Assembly: GCA_947451145.1 (NCBI GenBank)
Contig: CANFXW010000008.1
Span: 1-64,000, forward strand
Direction of reading: 5' to 3'
DNA length: 64,000 nucleotides
Origin: Sphingomonadaceae bacterium
GTDB lineage: Bacteria; Pseudomonadota; Alphaproteobacteria; Sphingomonadales; Sphingomonadaceae
Under the pieces are notes generated by a model that saw only the letters and a list, made by a program, of their open reading frames with translations, had not been told where the DNA came from and ran no database searches. Below, piece after piece: positions 27,894 through 36,627 of the stretch. Made by a program: the position numbers and the translations under genes. Each line of letters begins with the position of its first letter. Position 1 is the stretch's first letter.

Positions 27894-28712
27894 ATGATTA
27901 TCAGCTGCCCGGCCTGCAAGACCCGCTATGTCGTGCCAGACAGCGCCGTTGGCGTTGACGGCCGGACCGTGCGCTGCGCCAAGTGCCGCCACAGCTGGTT
28001 CCAGGAAGGGCCTGCGCTGGCTGTACCGACCGCTGCGGCACCTGTTCCACCGCCGCCCGGGCCGCCGCCTGCGCCTGCTCCCGAGCCGGCGCAGGAACCG
28101 AGCTCGCCGCCCGTTGTGCAGCCGGAAGAAGCGCCTCAGGCCGAAACCTTTGTCGAGCCTGAATCCCCGCCGCCGCTCGTCGAATCATCGCCTGCGCGCA
28201 AAGTCTCGGCGAGGTACGACGATACCGAGAGCGCCTATGATTATTCGCGCTCCAGTTTCGAACACGAACCGCCATTCCGTCCGCGCCGGAACTGGGTCAA
28301 GATTTCCACCTATGCTGCGGTGATCTTCGCCGCGCTGGTGCTGGCCGCTGCTGCTGCCGTCTACAAATTCGGCCTGCCCGACTGGATGCCGTTCTCCAGC
28401 CAGACCTTTGCCGAAGGCCAGGCGGATCTGCAGCTCGATTTCCCGCCAAACCGGCTCGATCGCCGCACCTTGCCCAATGGGACCGAGTTCTTTGGCGTGA
28501 GCGGCAAGGTCACCAACGTCGGCAAACAGCGCCGCACCGTGCCGCCGATCCTTGTCGTCCTGCGCGATGACCGCGAACGGATCGTCTATTCGCTTGAGGT
28601 AACCGCGCCGGTGCGCCAGCTGAACCCCGGCGAAAGCGAGACGATCAACGAGGCCGTGCTTGATGTTCCCAAGACGGCCAAAGTGGCTGAAGTGGGCTGG
28701 AAGCCGGGCTGA
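27894..28712 (+). CDS. MJ0042-type zinc-ribbon / DUF3426 membrane protein
   Basis: A 272-residue protein. The first 40 residues hold the MJ0042 zinc finger ([15 protein letters not shown]...CAKCRHSWF). A Pro/Ala/Glu-rich linker (about 45-130) follows, then a basic stretch and one membrane segment (about 143-162). The periplasmic DUF3426 part includes [18 protein letters not shown] and a PGESETI motif. Such proteins are widespread in sphingomonads; a regulatory or envelope function is assumed but unproven. The ATG at 27894 gives the zinc finger right at the N-terminus, so the longer track start is rejected. Confidence 0.88.
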   Translation: MIISCPACKTRYVVPDSAVGVDGRTVRCAKCRHSWFQEGPALAVPTAAAPVPPPPGPPPAPAPEPAQEPSSPPVVQPEEAPQAETFVEPESPPPLVESSPARKVSARYDDTESAYDYSRSSFEHEPPFRPRRNWVKISTYAAVIFAALVLAAAAAVYKFGLPDWMPFSSQTFAEGQADLQLDFPPNRLDRRTLPNGTEFFGVSGKVTNVGKQRRTVPPILVVLRDDRERIVYSLEVTAPVRQLNPGESETINEAVLDVPKTAKVAEVGWKPG

Positions 28713-28746
28713 TTGCCCAACAGTCTAACATCGCGCATATCACCGC

Positions 28747-28774
28747 TTGCCCCCCGCGCACCCATTTGCTAGGG
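28747..28774 (+). promoter_or_regulatory. candidate promoter of the tRNA-Leu gene
   Basis: TTGCCC (28747-28752) and CTAGGG (28769-28774) with a 16-base spacer and a GC-rich discriminator. It lies about 57 bases before the mature tRNA. It resembles stringently controlled alphaproteobacterial promoters but is only a pattern match. Confidence 0.35.
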
Positions 28775-28831
28775 GCGCGCTCCTACCCCCCTGGAGCGGC
28801 CGGTTTTGATCTGCGCAGCTCCATTGATTTA

Positions 28832-28918
28832 GCGGTCATGGCGGAATTGGTAGACGCGCAACGTTGAGGTCGTTGTGGGCGAAAGCCCGTGGAAGTTCGA
28901 GTCTTCTTGACCGCACCA
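28832..28918 (+). tRNA. tRNA-Leu (anticodon GAG)
   Basis: An 87-base class II tRNA. The acceptor stem GCGGTCA pairs with TGACCGC, followed by discriminator A and an encoded CCA (28916-28918). The anticodon stem CAACG/CGTTG encloses TTGAGGT, giving GAG at 28866-28868, which reads CUC/CUU. A long variable arm and TTCGAGT in the T loop are present. Downstream to 29190 no gene, integrase or duplicated 3' end is seen, so there is no sign that it is an occupied integration site. Confidence 0.97.
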
Positions 28919-29190
28919 ATCAGTCCAGAAAAACCACCCCCTGAAGGGGCACCTCGCGGCTCACGCGCCATGAATGGCGCAGTTCTGCGGGTAATGGTGC
29001 GTGGGCTAATAGCTGGTGCAGTCAGAGACCGCCGCGATTGGTGCAACAAATGGCCGCAGAAAGCCCCGCGTCTCTGGCGCCTGATTGTTCTCGAGCATTG
29101 TTGCCTGACGGCGGGCAAAACGATTGCCGGGCCGCGCTCACGCTGCCATAGGCGCCGACCGCTTGCCGTTACTTCGAGGAAAACACACCC

Positions 29191-30513
29191 ATGCCGGCCA
29201 GCAACCCCTCCGCACGGGCCGTCGGCATCGATTTTGGCACGACCAATTCGGTCATCGCCATGGCTTCGGGCGACGGGAATGCCGAACTTGTCAAATTTGA
29301 CGCCCCCGGCGGCATCAGCTCGGTCTTCCGATCGGCGCTGTGCTTCTGGCAGGAAGATGCCGCATCTGGCGGGCTGGCCCATGAAGCGGGGCCATGGGCA
29401 ATCGCCGAATTTCTGGATTTTCCGCAAGGGTCGCGGTTCCTGCAGAGCTTCAAGTCGGTCGCCGCGAGCGGCAGTTTCGAGCATGCCAACCTGTTTGAAA
29501 AGCGGCTGCGCTTTGAGGAACTGGGACAAATCTTCCTGAAGCACCTGTTGGCCCATGGAGAGTCAGCATTGCGCAATTTGCCAGAGCGCATCGTGGTCGG
29601 GCGCCCGGTGCGCTACGTCGGTGCGCAGCCCGATCCGGCACTGGCTCGCCAGCGGTACGATGCGATGTTTGCGCTGCTCGGCCGGGAAATCCACTATGTC
29701 TACGAGCCGCTTGGCGCGGCTTACGGGTTTGCGGCTGGCCTGTCCGATCCAGCCACGCTGCTGGTTGCGGATTTCGGTGGCGGGACCAGCGATTTTTCAA
29801 TTGTGCGGGTCGGCCCGCCAGGCGCGGCGCGGCGCTGCATGCCACTGGGCTCGGCCGGTATTGGCATTGCCGGCGACCGATTTGACAGCCGGATCATGGA
29901 CCAACTGGTGCTGCCTCTGCTCGGCAAAGGCGGCACCTACAACTCGTTCGGCAAGGTATTGGACATTCCGGCCGGCCATTTTGCCGATTTCGGCGATTGG
30001 TCGCGCCTTGCTTTGATGCGCAACCGCCGCACGCTTGCGCAATTGGCGCAGTTGGAACGCAGCGCCACCGATCCCGCCGCAATAGCGCGGATGATCGCCG
30101 TGGTTGAAAACGAGCTCGGCTATGCACTCTATGAAACCGTGGGCCAGCTGAAGCGCGCGTTATCAAGCGAAGCTCATGGCCACTTCCACTTCGAAGGTCC
30201 CGGTCTGGTAATCGATGCCGAGGTCAGCCGCGGCGATTTCGAAAGATGGATCGCGCCGGACTTGCACCGGATCGGTGAAACTCTCGACGCGGCGCTGGCC
30301 AGTGCCAGACTGGATGCCAGCCAGATCGATCAGGTTTTCCTGACGGGCGGTTCGTCGCTAATCCCCGCCGTGCGGCGTGTGTTTGAACAGCGGTTCGGAT
30401 CGGACAGGATTGCCAGCGGCAATGAAATGACCTCGATTGCCCATGGCCTGGCCCTGCTGGGCGAAGCCCCGGACCTTCACGATTGGATCGCGCAGGATCA
30501 GGAACAGGCATGA
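29191..30513 (+). CDS. Hsp70-family chaperone-like protein (YegD type)
   Basis: A 440-residue protein with an actin-like ATPase fold. It shows all three Hsp70 signatures: VGIDFGTTNSVIAMA, LLVADFGGGTSDFSIVRV and FLTGGSSLIPAVRRVF. At about 440 residues it lacks the beta-sandwich substrate domain and lid of DnaK, matching the short YegD group, whose clients are unknown. No J-domain or GrpE gene is adjacent. It is preceded by about 270 non-coding bases after the tRNA and converges on the small DUF4169 gene. Confidence 0.9.
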   Translation: MPASNPSARAVGIDFGTTNSVIAMASGDGNAELVKFDAPGGISSVFRSALCFWQEDAASGGLAHEAGPWAIAEFLDFPQGSRFLQSFKSVAASGSFEHANLFEKRLRFEELGQIFLKHLLAHGESALRNLPERIVVGRPVRYVGAQPDPALARQRYDAMFALLGREIHYVYEPLGAAYGFAAGLSDPATLLVADFGGGTSDFSIVRVGPPGAARRCMPLGSAGIGIAGDRFDSRIMDQLVLPLLGKGGTYNSFGKVLDIPAGHFADFGDWSRLALMRNRRTLAQLAQLERSATDPAAIARMIAVVENELGYALYETVGQLKRALSSEAHGHFHFEGPGLVIDAEVSRGDFERWIAPDLHRIGETLDAALASARLDASQIDQVFLTGGSSLIPAVRRVFEQRFGSDRIASGNEMTSIAHGLALLGEAPDLHDWIAQDQEQA

Positions 30514-30534
30514 GGGGCCGGAACAGCCGGGCCT

Positions 30535-30720
30535 TTAGTCCTCCTCGGGCTCGAGGCGGGCTCCATCAACAATTGAGTCTTGCCGTTGTTTGGTCAGGGC
30601 CGCGAGCCGCTTGTCTGCCTTGGTGCGGCCATGTTTAAGCCGATTGGCTTCCGACTTGTTGCTGTCCTCCGCGCGTTTCCTTGATTTGCGCGCTTGTCGC
30701 AGATTGATGAGGTCGCCCAT
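30535..30720 (-). CDS. DUF4169 family small basic protein
   Basis: A 61-residue, highly charged protein beginning MGDLINLRQARKSRKRAE and ending RLEPEED, the usual pattern of DUF4169 (short alphaproteobacterial proteins, helical, function unknown). The ORF track start lies 59 codons upstream inside the previous gene; the ATG at 30720 fits the family length. It starts ten bases after the DUF2322 stop on the same strand, so the two are likely cotranscribed. Confidence 0.8.
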   Translation of the reverse strand: MGDLINLRQARKSRKRAEDSNKSEANRLKHGRTKADKRLAALTKQRQDSIVDGARLEPEED

Positions 30721-30730
30721 TTGCAGCCGA

Positions 30731-31072
30731 TCAAAGACTTGCGACGATAATTTCGATAGCCAGCGGACCATCACCCGCGACGATCCCCAGCAGGTGATCG
30801 ACATTCGGGTGGGCGCCGGGGCGGTTGCGGGCATCGACTGTATGCTCGGCAAACACGAGCAGGCCATGCTCGGCTGCCTTGGCGTCCAGCGTGCCAAAGC
30901 ACTGCTTCAGGTATTGGTAGACTGCCAGTGAGCCCTGCTTGCCAGGCTCATTCTCTATGCTGGCTACCACAAGGCCCTTTGCGTCGATAAGATCTATGCG
31001 TTGCAGATCACTAACGGAGGGCAATTGCTGCAGGTTATCTTTGAACTTCGCACCTGGTTGAATCATCGCCAT
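30731..31072 (-). CDS. DUF2322 family protein
   Basis: A 113-residue soluble protein. FKDNLQQLPSV near the start, PGKQGSLAVYQYL, and the highly conserved FAEHTVDARNRPGAHPNVD block match DUF2322. No function is known. It sits third in a minus-strand run of small genes (83-residue hypothetical, DUF4440, DUF2322, DUF4169) facing the Hsp70-like gene. No membrane segments or signal peptide are visible. Confidence 0.78.
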   Translation of the reverse strand: MAMIQPGAKFKDNLQQLPSVSDLQRIDLIDAKGLVVASIENEPGKQGSLAVYQYLKQCFGTLDAKAAEHGLLVFAEHTVDARNRPGAHPNVDHLLGIVAGDGPLAIEIIVASL

Positions 31073-31111
31073 TATTCCTTGAGTCGCTAGAACGCTTGCT
31101 GCCTCGCGGTA

Positions 31112-31504
31112 TCAAGCGAGAGTGAGATAGATTTCGGCCTCGATCATCCATTCCGCGCCCACTTTTCGCCATTTGGCGGTGTATATCCCCGAAGCCTGAT
31201 CGATCCCGGAGAGGGTGGTGCCGTGCCATTTGCCGTGTTCCAGCGCGATCGGTGCAATTGCCGAAACCTCGATCCGATCGGGGATGCGTGAATAGATCGT
31301 GCGATCGGAGCTCGCGAATTCGCGCTTCCATGTCTGAACCTGCGCCTTGCGGCCTGACAGCAGTGCGCTGTCCGTCCCGGCCACCAGCACGGCGTTGATG
31401 GTTAAGAACTGGCCGATTGCCGCAAGATCCGCATCCGCGATGGCACGGTTGAAGGCGGCGCGGCGCAAACGAATGGCAAGACCGGGGGATTCCATGTTGC
31501 CCAT
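31112..31504 (-). CDS. DUF4440 / SnoaL-like (NTF2-fold) protein
   Basis: A 130-residue protein with an NTF2-like pattern: an N-terminal helix (LRRAAFNRAIADADLAAIGQFL), VLVAGTDSALLSGRKAQVQTWKREF, and closing strands GIYTAKWRKVGAEWMIEAEIYL. DUF4440 proteins form small hydrophobic pockets and can be isomerases, hydrolases or binding proteins; no catalytic set is clear here. The start could also be the Met at residue 4. It follows the 83-residue hypothetical by six bases. Confidence 0.78.
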   Translation of the reverse strand: MGNMESPGLAIRLRRAAFNRAIADADLAAIGQFLTINAVLVAGTDSALLSGRKAQVQTWKREFASSDRTIYSRIPDRIEVSAIAPIALEHGKWHGTTLSGIDQASGIYTAKWRKVGAEWMIEAEIYLTLA

Positions 31505-31510
31505 CGCAAT

Positions 31511-31762
31511 TCAGTCCGCAGGCTTCAGTTTGACCCAGATATCAACCGGCGCGGCGAACTTGCCCGGCGCAGGCTTGCCAACATGGATGCGCTCGGCAAC
31601 CACCAGTTCCCCGGTGGCGAGGTTGAAGCTCGCCCATGGCTTGGGCATCCGGTTGAAAGTCATCTTCTGGATGGGGCGGCCGGTCGCCGCATTCATGATC
31701 GTTGCAATGATACTCATTGGGCGGCCGCTAACCGGAATTTCCGCAAGCCGCCAGCCAGCCAA
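31511..31762 (-). CDS. small hypothetical protein, start uncertain
   Basis: Up to 83 residues, with a protein-like composition: RLAEIPVSGRP, MNAATGRPIQKMTFN, and GKFAAPVDIWVKLKPAD at the end. The track start is a TTG without a clear ribosome site. The frame stays open for another 17 codons upstream with plausible residues but no ATG or GTG, and an internal ATG at 31717 is the other option. It ends six bases before the DUF4440 gene, supporting an operon. No family recognised; it may be a truncated or start-shifted gene. Confidence 0.4.
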   Translation of the reverse strand: MAGWRLAEIPVSGRPMSIIATIMNAATGRPIQKMTFNRMPKPWASFNLATGELVVAERIHVGKPAPGKFAAPVDIWVKLKPAD

Positions 31763-31834
31763 AGGTGAAATCGACAGTCTGGAGCCTGCCCGAAGTACGT
31801 TTGCGCGCGCGCACTATCCTGCTAGCCGCACCTG

Positions 31835-33133
31835 ATGGACCAGATGACAATCACCGATTGGGCACGGGGCGACATTTTCGGCCTCGACTTTCCTGCGCAT
31901 CCGGCAGCACTCAAATCCGGCGGGCCGGAATTTTTGACACGGGCCTTTCGCGCGAGCGGTTCCTTGGGGGCGGATAACCGCGTTGTCACGATCACCGGTC
32001 TCGACGAATGGATGTTGGGCGGCACCGGGGTTAAGGCGCTACTGTCGGTAGAGTACGAACGCGAGGTTCCGGGCCTCACACGAGAACTGTTCTTAAAATT
32101 CTCGCGCAATTTCGATGACAAGGTACGTGATAGCGGCAGTTATCATATGCCTTCCGAGGTGAGGCTGGCGAATTTGTCGCGTGCCCCCGGTTTTCCTGTC
32201 GCTGTGCCGCAATGCTACTTTGCCGATATCCAGCAGGACACGCTAACCGGCATCCTTATCACTGAACGCATTGCCTACGGCCAGGGCACTATCGAGCCGC
32301 ATCACCCGAAATGCATGGACCAGATCCTGCCCGATCCATTGACGCATTACAGCGCGCTGGTCACCAATCTGGCGCGACTTTCGGGCGCGCACAAGTCAGG
32401 CAGGTTTGGCGACGCGATAGAGCGCGATTTCGCGTTTGATCTCGAGATGATGATTGCGCGCCGCCCGCGTGTAGACCTGCCGGTACTGGCCAAACGGATA
32501 AACCGGCTTGCCGAATTCATCCTGCAATTTCCGCACCTGTTCCCTGCACACGTTGCCGACCGGGCTTTTCTGGAAGAGTTCTGCGCCGCAGCTCCGCTCG
32601 TGGCAGAACAACAGCAGGACATCCTGCGCTTCCTGCACAAACAGCCCGAGATGATTGCGCTCTGTCACATGAACGCGAACATCGACAATGCCTGGTTCTG
32701 GAGAGAACCGGGTGGTGCGCTGCGGTCCGGACTTATCGATTGGGGCAGTGTCGGGCAGATGTCTGTGGCCCAGTCGATCTGGGGCTGCCTTGGTGCGGCG
32801 GAGCCTGAAACGCATGATCGGCATCTTGAAGGCCTGCTGGATATCTTTGTCGCCCAATACGCAGCCGCTGGCGGTCCGAAGCTTGATCGCAGCGAACTGA
32901 CCCAGCATGTGGAGATGCACGTGATGCTGTCAGCCATGCACATGACAACGGCCCCACCAGCGATTTTACGCGAGGTGCCCGATCCCCATGTTGCCGTCGA
33001 CCGCTACGACCCCATTTTCACCGCGAATGAAACCGCTCGGGTGCAACTGAAAGTCACTATCGCGCTGTTGAACATGTGGTGCCGCCGTGATCTCGGTCGG
33101 CATCTGCGGGCGGATGCGGCCTGGCGGCGCTAG
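31835..33133 (+). CDS. phosphotransferase-fold (APH/EcKinase-like) protein, catalytic Asp replaced
   Basis: A 432-residue protein with an aminoglycoside-phosphotransferase-like kinase fold. ELFLKFS gives a likely beta3 lysine (K88), and EVRLA (E108) the matching helix Glu. CHMNANIDN (H278-N285) aligns with the catalytic H-x-D-x4-N loop, and GLIDWGSVG (300-308) with the metal-binding IDW motif. In the catalytic loop the general-base Asp position is Asn (N280). The protein could be a pseudokinase, or belong to a subfamily with altered chemistry. The substrate is unknown. No neighbour suggests antibiotic resistance. Confidence 0.75.
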   Translation: MDQMTITDWARGDIFGLDFPAHPAALKSGGPEFLTRAFRASGSLGADNRVVTITGLDEWMLGGTGVKALLSVEYEREVPGLTRELFLKFSRNFDDKVRDSGSYHMPSEVRLANLSRAPGFPVAVPQCYFADIQQDTLTGILITERIAYGQGTIEPHHPKCMDQILPDPLTHYSALVTNLARLSGAHKSGRFGDAIERDFAFDLEMMIARRPRVDLPVLAKRINRLAEFILQFPHLFPAHVADRAFLEEFCAAAPLVAEQQQDILRFLHKQPEMIALCHMNANIDNAWFWREPGGALRSGLIDWGSVGQMSVAQSIWGCLGAAEPETHDRHLEGLLDIFVAQYAAAGGPKLDRSELTQHVEMHVMLSAMHMTTAPPAILREVPDPHVAVDRYDPIFTANETARVQLKVTIALLNMWCRRDLGRHLRADAAWRR

Positions 33134-33320
33134 ATCCAAAGATATTCTATTCGAAGACATCAAATTTCGTGGGCGCCACCGCCGATCTGAACGAAAGTCC
33201 GCTTTCCTGATTTTTCATCACAAGAACTAACAACTGCGAAGCCAGCGGTATGCGCCTTGGGCGGACTGTTAGGTTTCTGGAAAAAGCAGATAGCTTGGAC
33301 GCGTGGAGCTTCTCCGCATG

Positions 33321-34790
33321 TCACGCCTCAAGCGGTTCGGTTGCAAATCCCAGTTCAGGAATGGAAACTGATCGGCGTCCGCTGAAATCGTTCCGCACGA
33401 CAATCAGACCGGAACGCTCATAATGATCCAGCAAGCGGCGGATGCGCCCTTGTGAATTCGTACCGTAGACACGGGCCAGCTCTTCGTCGGCTGGACAGGG
33501 CAGGCCCTCCCGAGCAGCACGAGCAATGACGAGAAAAGGCGCCAGAACATCATCCGGGAGCACTGCGGCAACCCTTAGAATCTCGCGCCAGCCATCTCTC
33601 TCCACATCGATGATGCCAGCCACCGCCATGGCGAAGCGTCGGCGAAACTGGTTCATATCGACATGGCCGGCTGTAAGCCGCTGCATCCGGCAGCGAACCG
33701 TGAAATCCTGGAACAGTTTGGATTGAGGTTGAAAGGTGCTTCCTTCCTCTGCGGCCATTTCAAGAAGTATGTTGGCGACGGCGGCTTCAACTTCATCCTG
33801 CGAAGGCGCAAACATCTGCGCCTGCTCGTCGGGTTCCAAAGCTTCAGTCACGTGACCTGCGATCTGTTTGATGAGGTCTTCGGCTGCGGGCTGCCGCGCC
33901 GCAGGAGTTGGTGCGATTGCGGCGGCCTGGTCAAGATGAAGGTCTGCGTGCAGCAATGCATGAAGGTCGTCAGGCGCCGCATTCGGCGGCGGTGCCATCT
34001 TTTGCATCATGACTTTCGCGCCCGTGCGAACAGCGCCAATCCGCACCGCCACAGGGCGGCGGCTGATGGCTGGTCCGAGGCCAAGAAACTCTCCGCGCGC
34101 GAGATCGCGGATCTGCTCGGCCTGACGGCGCTCCATGCCCAGCAAATCTGCCGCACGGGCCATGTCGATATCGAGGAATGTGCGGCCCATCAGGAAGTTC
34201 GAAGCTTCTGCAGCGACATTCTTGGCGAGTTTGGCAAGGCGCTGTGTCGCGACGATTCCGGCAAGCCCGCGTTTGCGGCCACGGCACATGAGGTTGGTCA
34301 TGGCCGTCAAGCTGAGGCGGCGGACTTCGTCACTGACTTCACCAGCAACAGCGGGGGCGAACAACTGCGCTTCGTCCACCACGACCAGCGCAGGAAACCA
34401 TTGTTCATGCGGAGCATCAAACAAGGCTGAAAGGAAAAGCGCGGCACAGCGCATCTGCGCTTCGATCTCCAGTCCATCGAGCGCCAGAACGACTGATGCA
34501 CGGTGTTTTCGGATCCGACCGGCAAGACGTGCAAGCTCTTGCGCTGAATAGGCGGCGCCATCGATCACAATGTGGCCGAACACGCCTGCAAGCGTAACGA
34601 AGTCTCCCTCAGGGTCGATCACGATCTGCTGGATGAGCGAAGCGCTTTCCTCAAGTATGCGCCTGAGCAGATGCGACTTACCTGAGCCACTGTTACCCTG
34701 CACCAGCAATCTGGTTGCGAGCAGTTCTTCGACGTCAATGGTGATCGGGCTGTCGTTCTTGTCGATACCGATTTGAATGGGTGCGCTCAC
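33321..34790 (-). CDS. HerA/FtsK-like P-loop ATPase (DUF87 type), orphan
   Basis: A 489-residue ATPase. Walker A QGNSGSGKSH lies at 31-40 and VIDPEGDF follows. Walker B is VVVDEAQLFAP (137-147), then GRKRGLAGIVATQRLAKL, a sensor-like stretch characteristic of HerA. The C-terminal half is helical, with a possible winged-helix (RIRRLLDHYERSGLIVVRND). HerA proteins form hexameric DNA-pumping rings, usually with the NurA nuclease or a defence partner, but no such partner is beside it. The 187 bases to the upstream stop and the 190 bases after its start contain no gene. Function as a DNA translocase is inference. Confidence 0.78.
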   Translation of the reverse strand: MSAPIQIGIDKNDSPITIDVEELLATRLLVQGNSGSGKSHLLRRILEESASLIQQIVIDPEGDFVTLAGVFGHIVIDGAAYSAQELARLAGRIRKHRASVVLALDGLEIEAQMRCAALFLSALFDAPHEQWFPALVVVDEAQLFAPAVAGEVSDEVRRLSLTAMTNLMCRGRKRGLAGIVATQRLAKLAKNVAAEASNFLMGRTFLDIDMARAADLLGMERRQAEQIRDLARGEFLGLGPAISRRPVAVRIGAVRTGAKVMMQKMAPPPNAAPDDLHALLHADLHLDQAAAIAPTPAARQPAAEDLIKQIAGHVTEALEPDEQAQMFAPSQDEVEAAVANILLEMAAEEGSTFQPQSKLFQDFTVRCRMQRLTAGHVDMNQFRRRFAMAVAGIIDVERDGWREILRVAAVLPDDVLAPFLVIARAAREGLPCPADEELARVYGTNSQGRIRRLLDHYERSGLIVVRNDFSGRRSVSIPELGFATEPLEA

Positions 34791-34982
34791 CGGGCGGTGA
34801 CTAGGGTGTCAGGAAGATTCGTGCCATGCGCTTGCCTCTTGTTTTCCAGAGCTTTGCGCACCGCCTTCGATCATTTCGCTGCTTCCAATCTTTTTGAACC
34901 CTAGGCATTGGAGTTGATTGCCGCGAAACAGCAAGCTTGCGTCAAGGCGCGCAGCACACCGAGCAGGTTCACAGCGGTAAGG

Positions 34983-35228
34983 TCATTCGTTGGATGGTTC
35001 GTCAGCGCGACCATTGCGTTGGCCTTTCGCGCTATGCGGGAATGCGGTCAGGATCGAAGCCGATTCCAAGACCTTTGCCACGGCATCGGCGAAGGTTTTG
35101 GAATCGGGAAAGATCCGGCTGGTCGGCACCGCCTCGTAGAGCGGGCCTAAGAGTTCTTGCGGTAAATACGGATGACCGGCCGGATGCGCTTGAGCGTTAG
35201 CCAAGGCGCAGGAGGTGGACGCCAGCAC
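34983..35228 (-). pseudogene. 5' remnant of a periplasmic trehalase gene
   Basis: The frame begins right after the stop of the FucP-like permease gene, on the same strand. It encodes a signal-peptide-like stretch (FLAGIVLASTSCALANA), then LLGPLYEAVPTSRIFPDSKTFADAV. The latter closely follows the N-terminus of periplasmic GH37 trehalase (compare E. coli TreA LLGPLF...LFPDQKTFADAV). The match fades about ten residues later and the frame stops at residue 81, against about 540 in intact trehalases. No catalytic segments are found downstream. No ATG start is available, only GTG/ATA/CTG. It is best read as a decayed, deleted trehalase formerly in the sugar operon. Confidence 0.75.
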
Positions 35229-35270
35229 TATCCCGGCCAGAAAACCATAACCGCCCGCGCCGCCGCCGCA

Positions 35271-36560
35271 TTATCCCGCTGCAGGCTTTCTCGCGTACCA
35301 GCCAAAACCAGCGATCACGGCGTAACACAGGGCCGGCACCAGCAGCGAAGTTGCAAGGCTGCCCGTTGCGTCAGCGATCAGGCCGGTCGCCAAGGGAATC
35401 ACCGCTCCACCGAAGATTGCGACGTTGATGATACCCGAGCCATCCGCCGCCCGTGCACCCAGCTTTTCGCACGCGAGGCTGAAGATCGTCGGGAACATGA
35501 TCGAATTCATCAGGCCAACGGCAAGCAGGCTGTAACCCGACATCTCGCCGGTAGTGCTGACCGAAACAGCAACCAGAGCTATGGCACCTAAGGCCACTGC
35601 CGCGAGCACCTTGCCCGGGCTGACGACGCGCAACAGAGCCGAGCCGATGAAGCGCCCGACCATGGCCCCGCCCCAGTACAGCGAGATCATCTTGCCGGCA
35701 GATTGTTCCTGCAGCGCCATGACGTGTTCCTGACGCAGGTAGTTGACGATCAGCGACCCGATCGCAACTTCCGCGCCGACATACAGGAAGATGCAAAGCG
35801 CGCCGAAACCGAAGCGTGGGCGCTTGAGCAGGTCAAGCCCGGCCAGTCCTGTGCTTTCCTCGTGCTGTTCCCTGGGCAGAGCATTGCGGAACATCCAGAC
35901 TGCGGCAGCGACGATCGCAAGGACTGCAGCGAGGCCAAGGTAGCCATGGACGATCGCCTGGCTCTCGGCGCTGCGATAGGTATCAAGCTCCGCACCGGTG
36001 AGCGCGCTAGCCGATAGTTTGGCAAGACCACCAAGAATCAGGATCGAACCGAACCAGGGGAAGACAGTCGTCCCCAGCGAGTTGAAGGCTTGAGCAAAAG
36101 TCAGGCGACTGTGTGACGTCTCCGGCTTGCCGAGCAGCGAAATCAGCGGATTGGCGACGACCTGAACGATGACCACGCCGCTGGCGAGGACGAACAGTGC
36201 GAGCAGGAAAACGCCGTAGGTCGCCGTGCGGCTGGCCGGAATGAACAGCAGACAGCCGGCCATCATAGTCAGCAACCCGGCCACGGCACCGCGCATATAG
36301 CCGACTCTCTTGACCAGCCAGGCACCGGGGATGCCGATCACCGCATAGGCAGTGAAGAAGCAGAACTGCACCAGCATCGCCTGCGCATAGTTCAGGGTGA
36401 ACAGCTCTTTCAGCTTCGGGATGATGACATCATTGAGCGAGGTGATGCCGCCAAACACAAAGAACAGTGCCATAACGAACAGGCGAAGCTGCGGCGCATC
36501 GATATTTTGCACCTCCCCGCCTTCCGACAAGTCCTTTTCAGGTCCGATATTTAGCGCCAT
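35271..36560 (-). CDS. FucP-like sugar:H+ symporter (MFS)
   Basis: A 429-residue major-facilitator permease with twelve predicted membrane segments. FVFGGITSLNDVIIPKLKELF in the first segment and FFTAYAVIGIPGAWLVKRVGYMRG are typical of the FucP/GluP glucose-galactose-fucose group. AQAFNSLGTTVFPWFGS and YWGGAMVGRFIGSALL match the family's fourth and eighth segments. It would import the monosaccharide released by the upstream GH13/GH68 enzymes. The ATG at 36560 has GGAGAGAGG upstream; the longer track start is rejected. It is last in operon 1, apart from the trehalase remnant. Confidence 0.88.
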   Translation of the reverse strand: MALNIGPEKDLSEGGEVQNIDAPQLRLFVMALFFVFGGITSLNDVIIPKLKELFTLNYAQAMLVQFCFFTAYAVIGIPGAWLVKRVGYMRGAVAGLLTMMAGCLLFIPASRTATYGVFLLALFVLASGVVIVQVVANPLISLLGKPETSHSRLTFAQAFNSLGTTVFPWFGSILILGGLAKLSASALTGAELDTYRSAESQAIVHGYLGLAAVLAIVAAAVWMFRNALPREQHEESTGLAGLDLLKRPRFGFGALCIFLYVGAEVAIGSLIVNYLRQEHVMALQEQSAGKMISLYWGGAMVGRFIGSALLRVVSPGKVLAAVALGAIALVAVSVSTTGEMSGYSLLAVGLMNSIMFPTIFSLACEKLGARAADGSGIINVAIFGGAVIPLATGLIADATGSLATSLLVPALCYAVIAGFGWYARKPAAG

Positions 36561-36627
36561 TTGCCTCTCTCCATGTTCTGTGTTCTCTAGTTGATCGATA
36601 ACGATCGTATTGTCCAAATTCCGGCAT

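Noticed and set aside
28832-29190. Genomic island integrated at tRNA-Leu
   Set aside because: No integrase, no duplicated tRNA 3' end and no phage genes nearby.
28889-29539. 216-residue ORF downstream of tRNA-Leu
   Set aside because: Starts inside the tRNA, has low-complexity Arg/Pro composition and overlaps the Hsp70-like gene in another frame; a shadow ORF.
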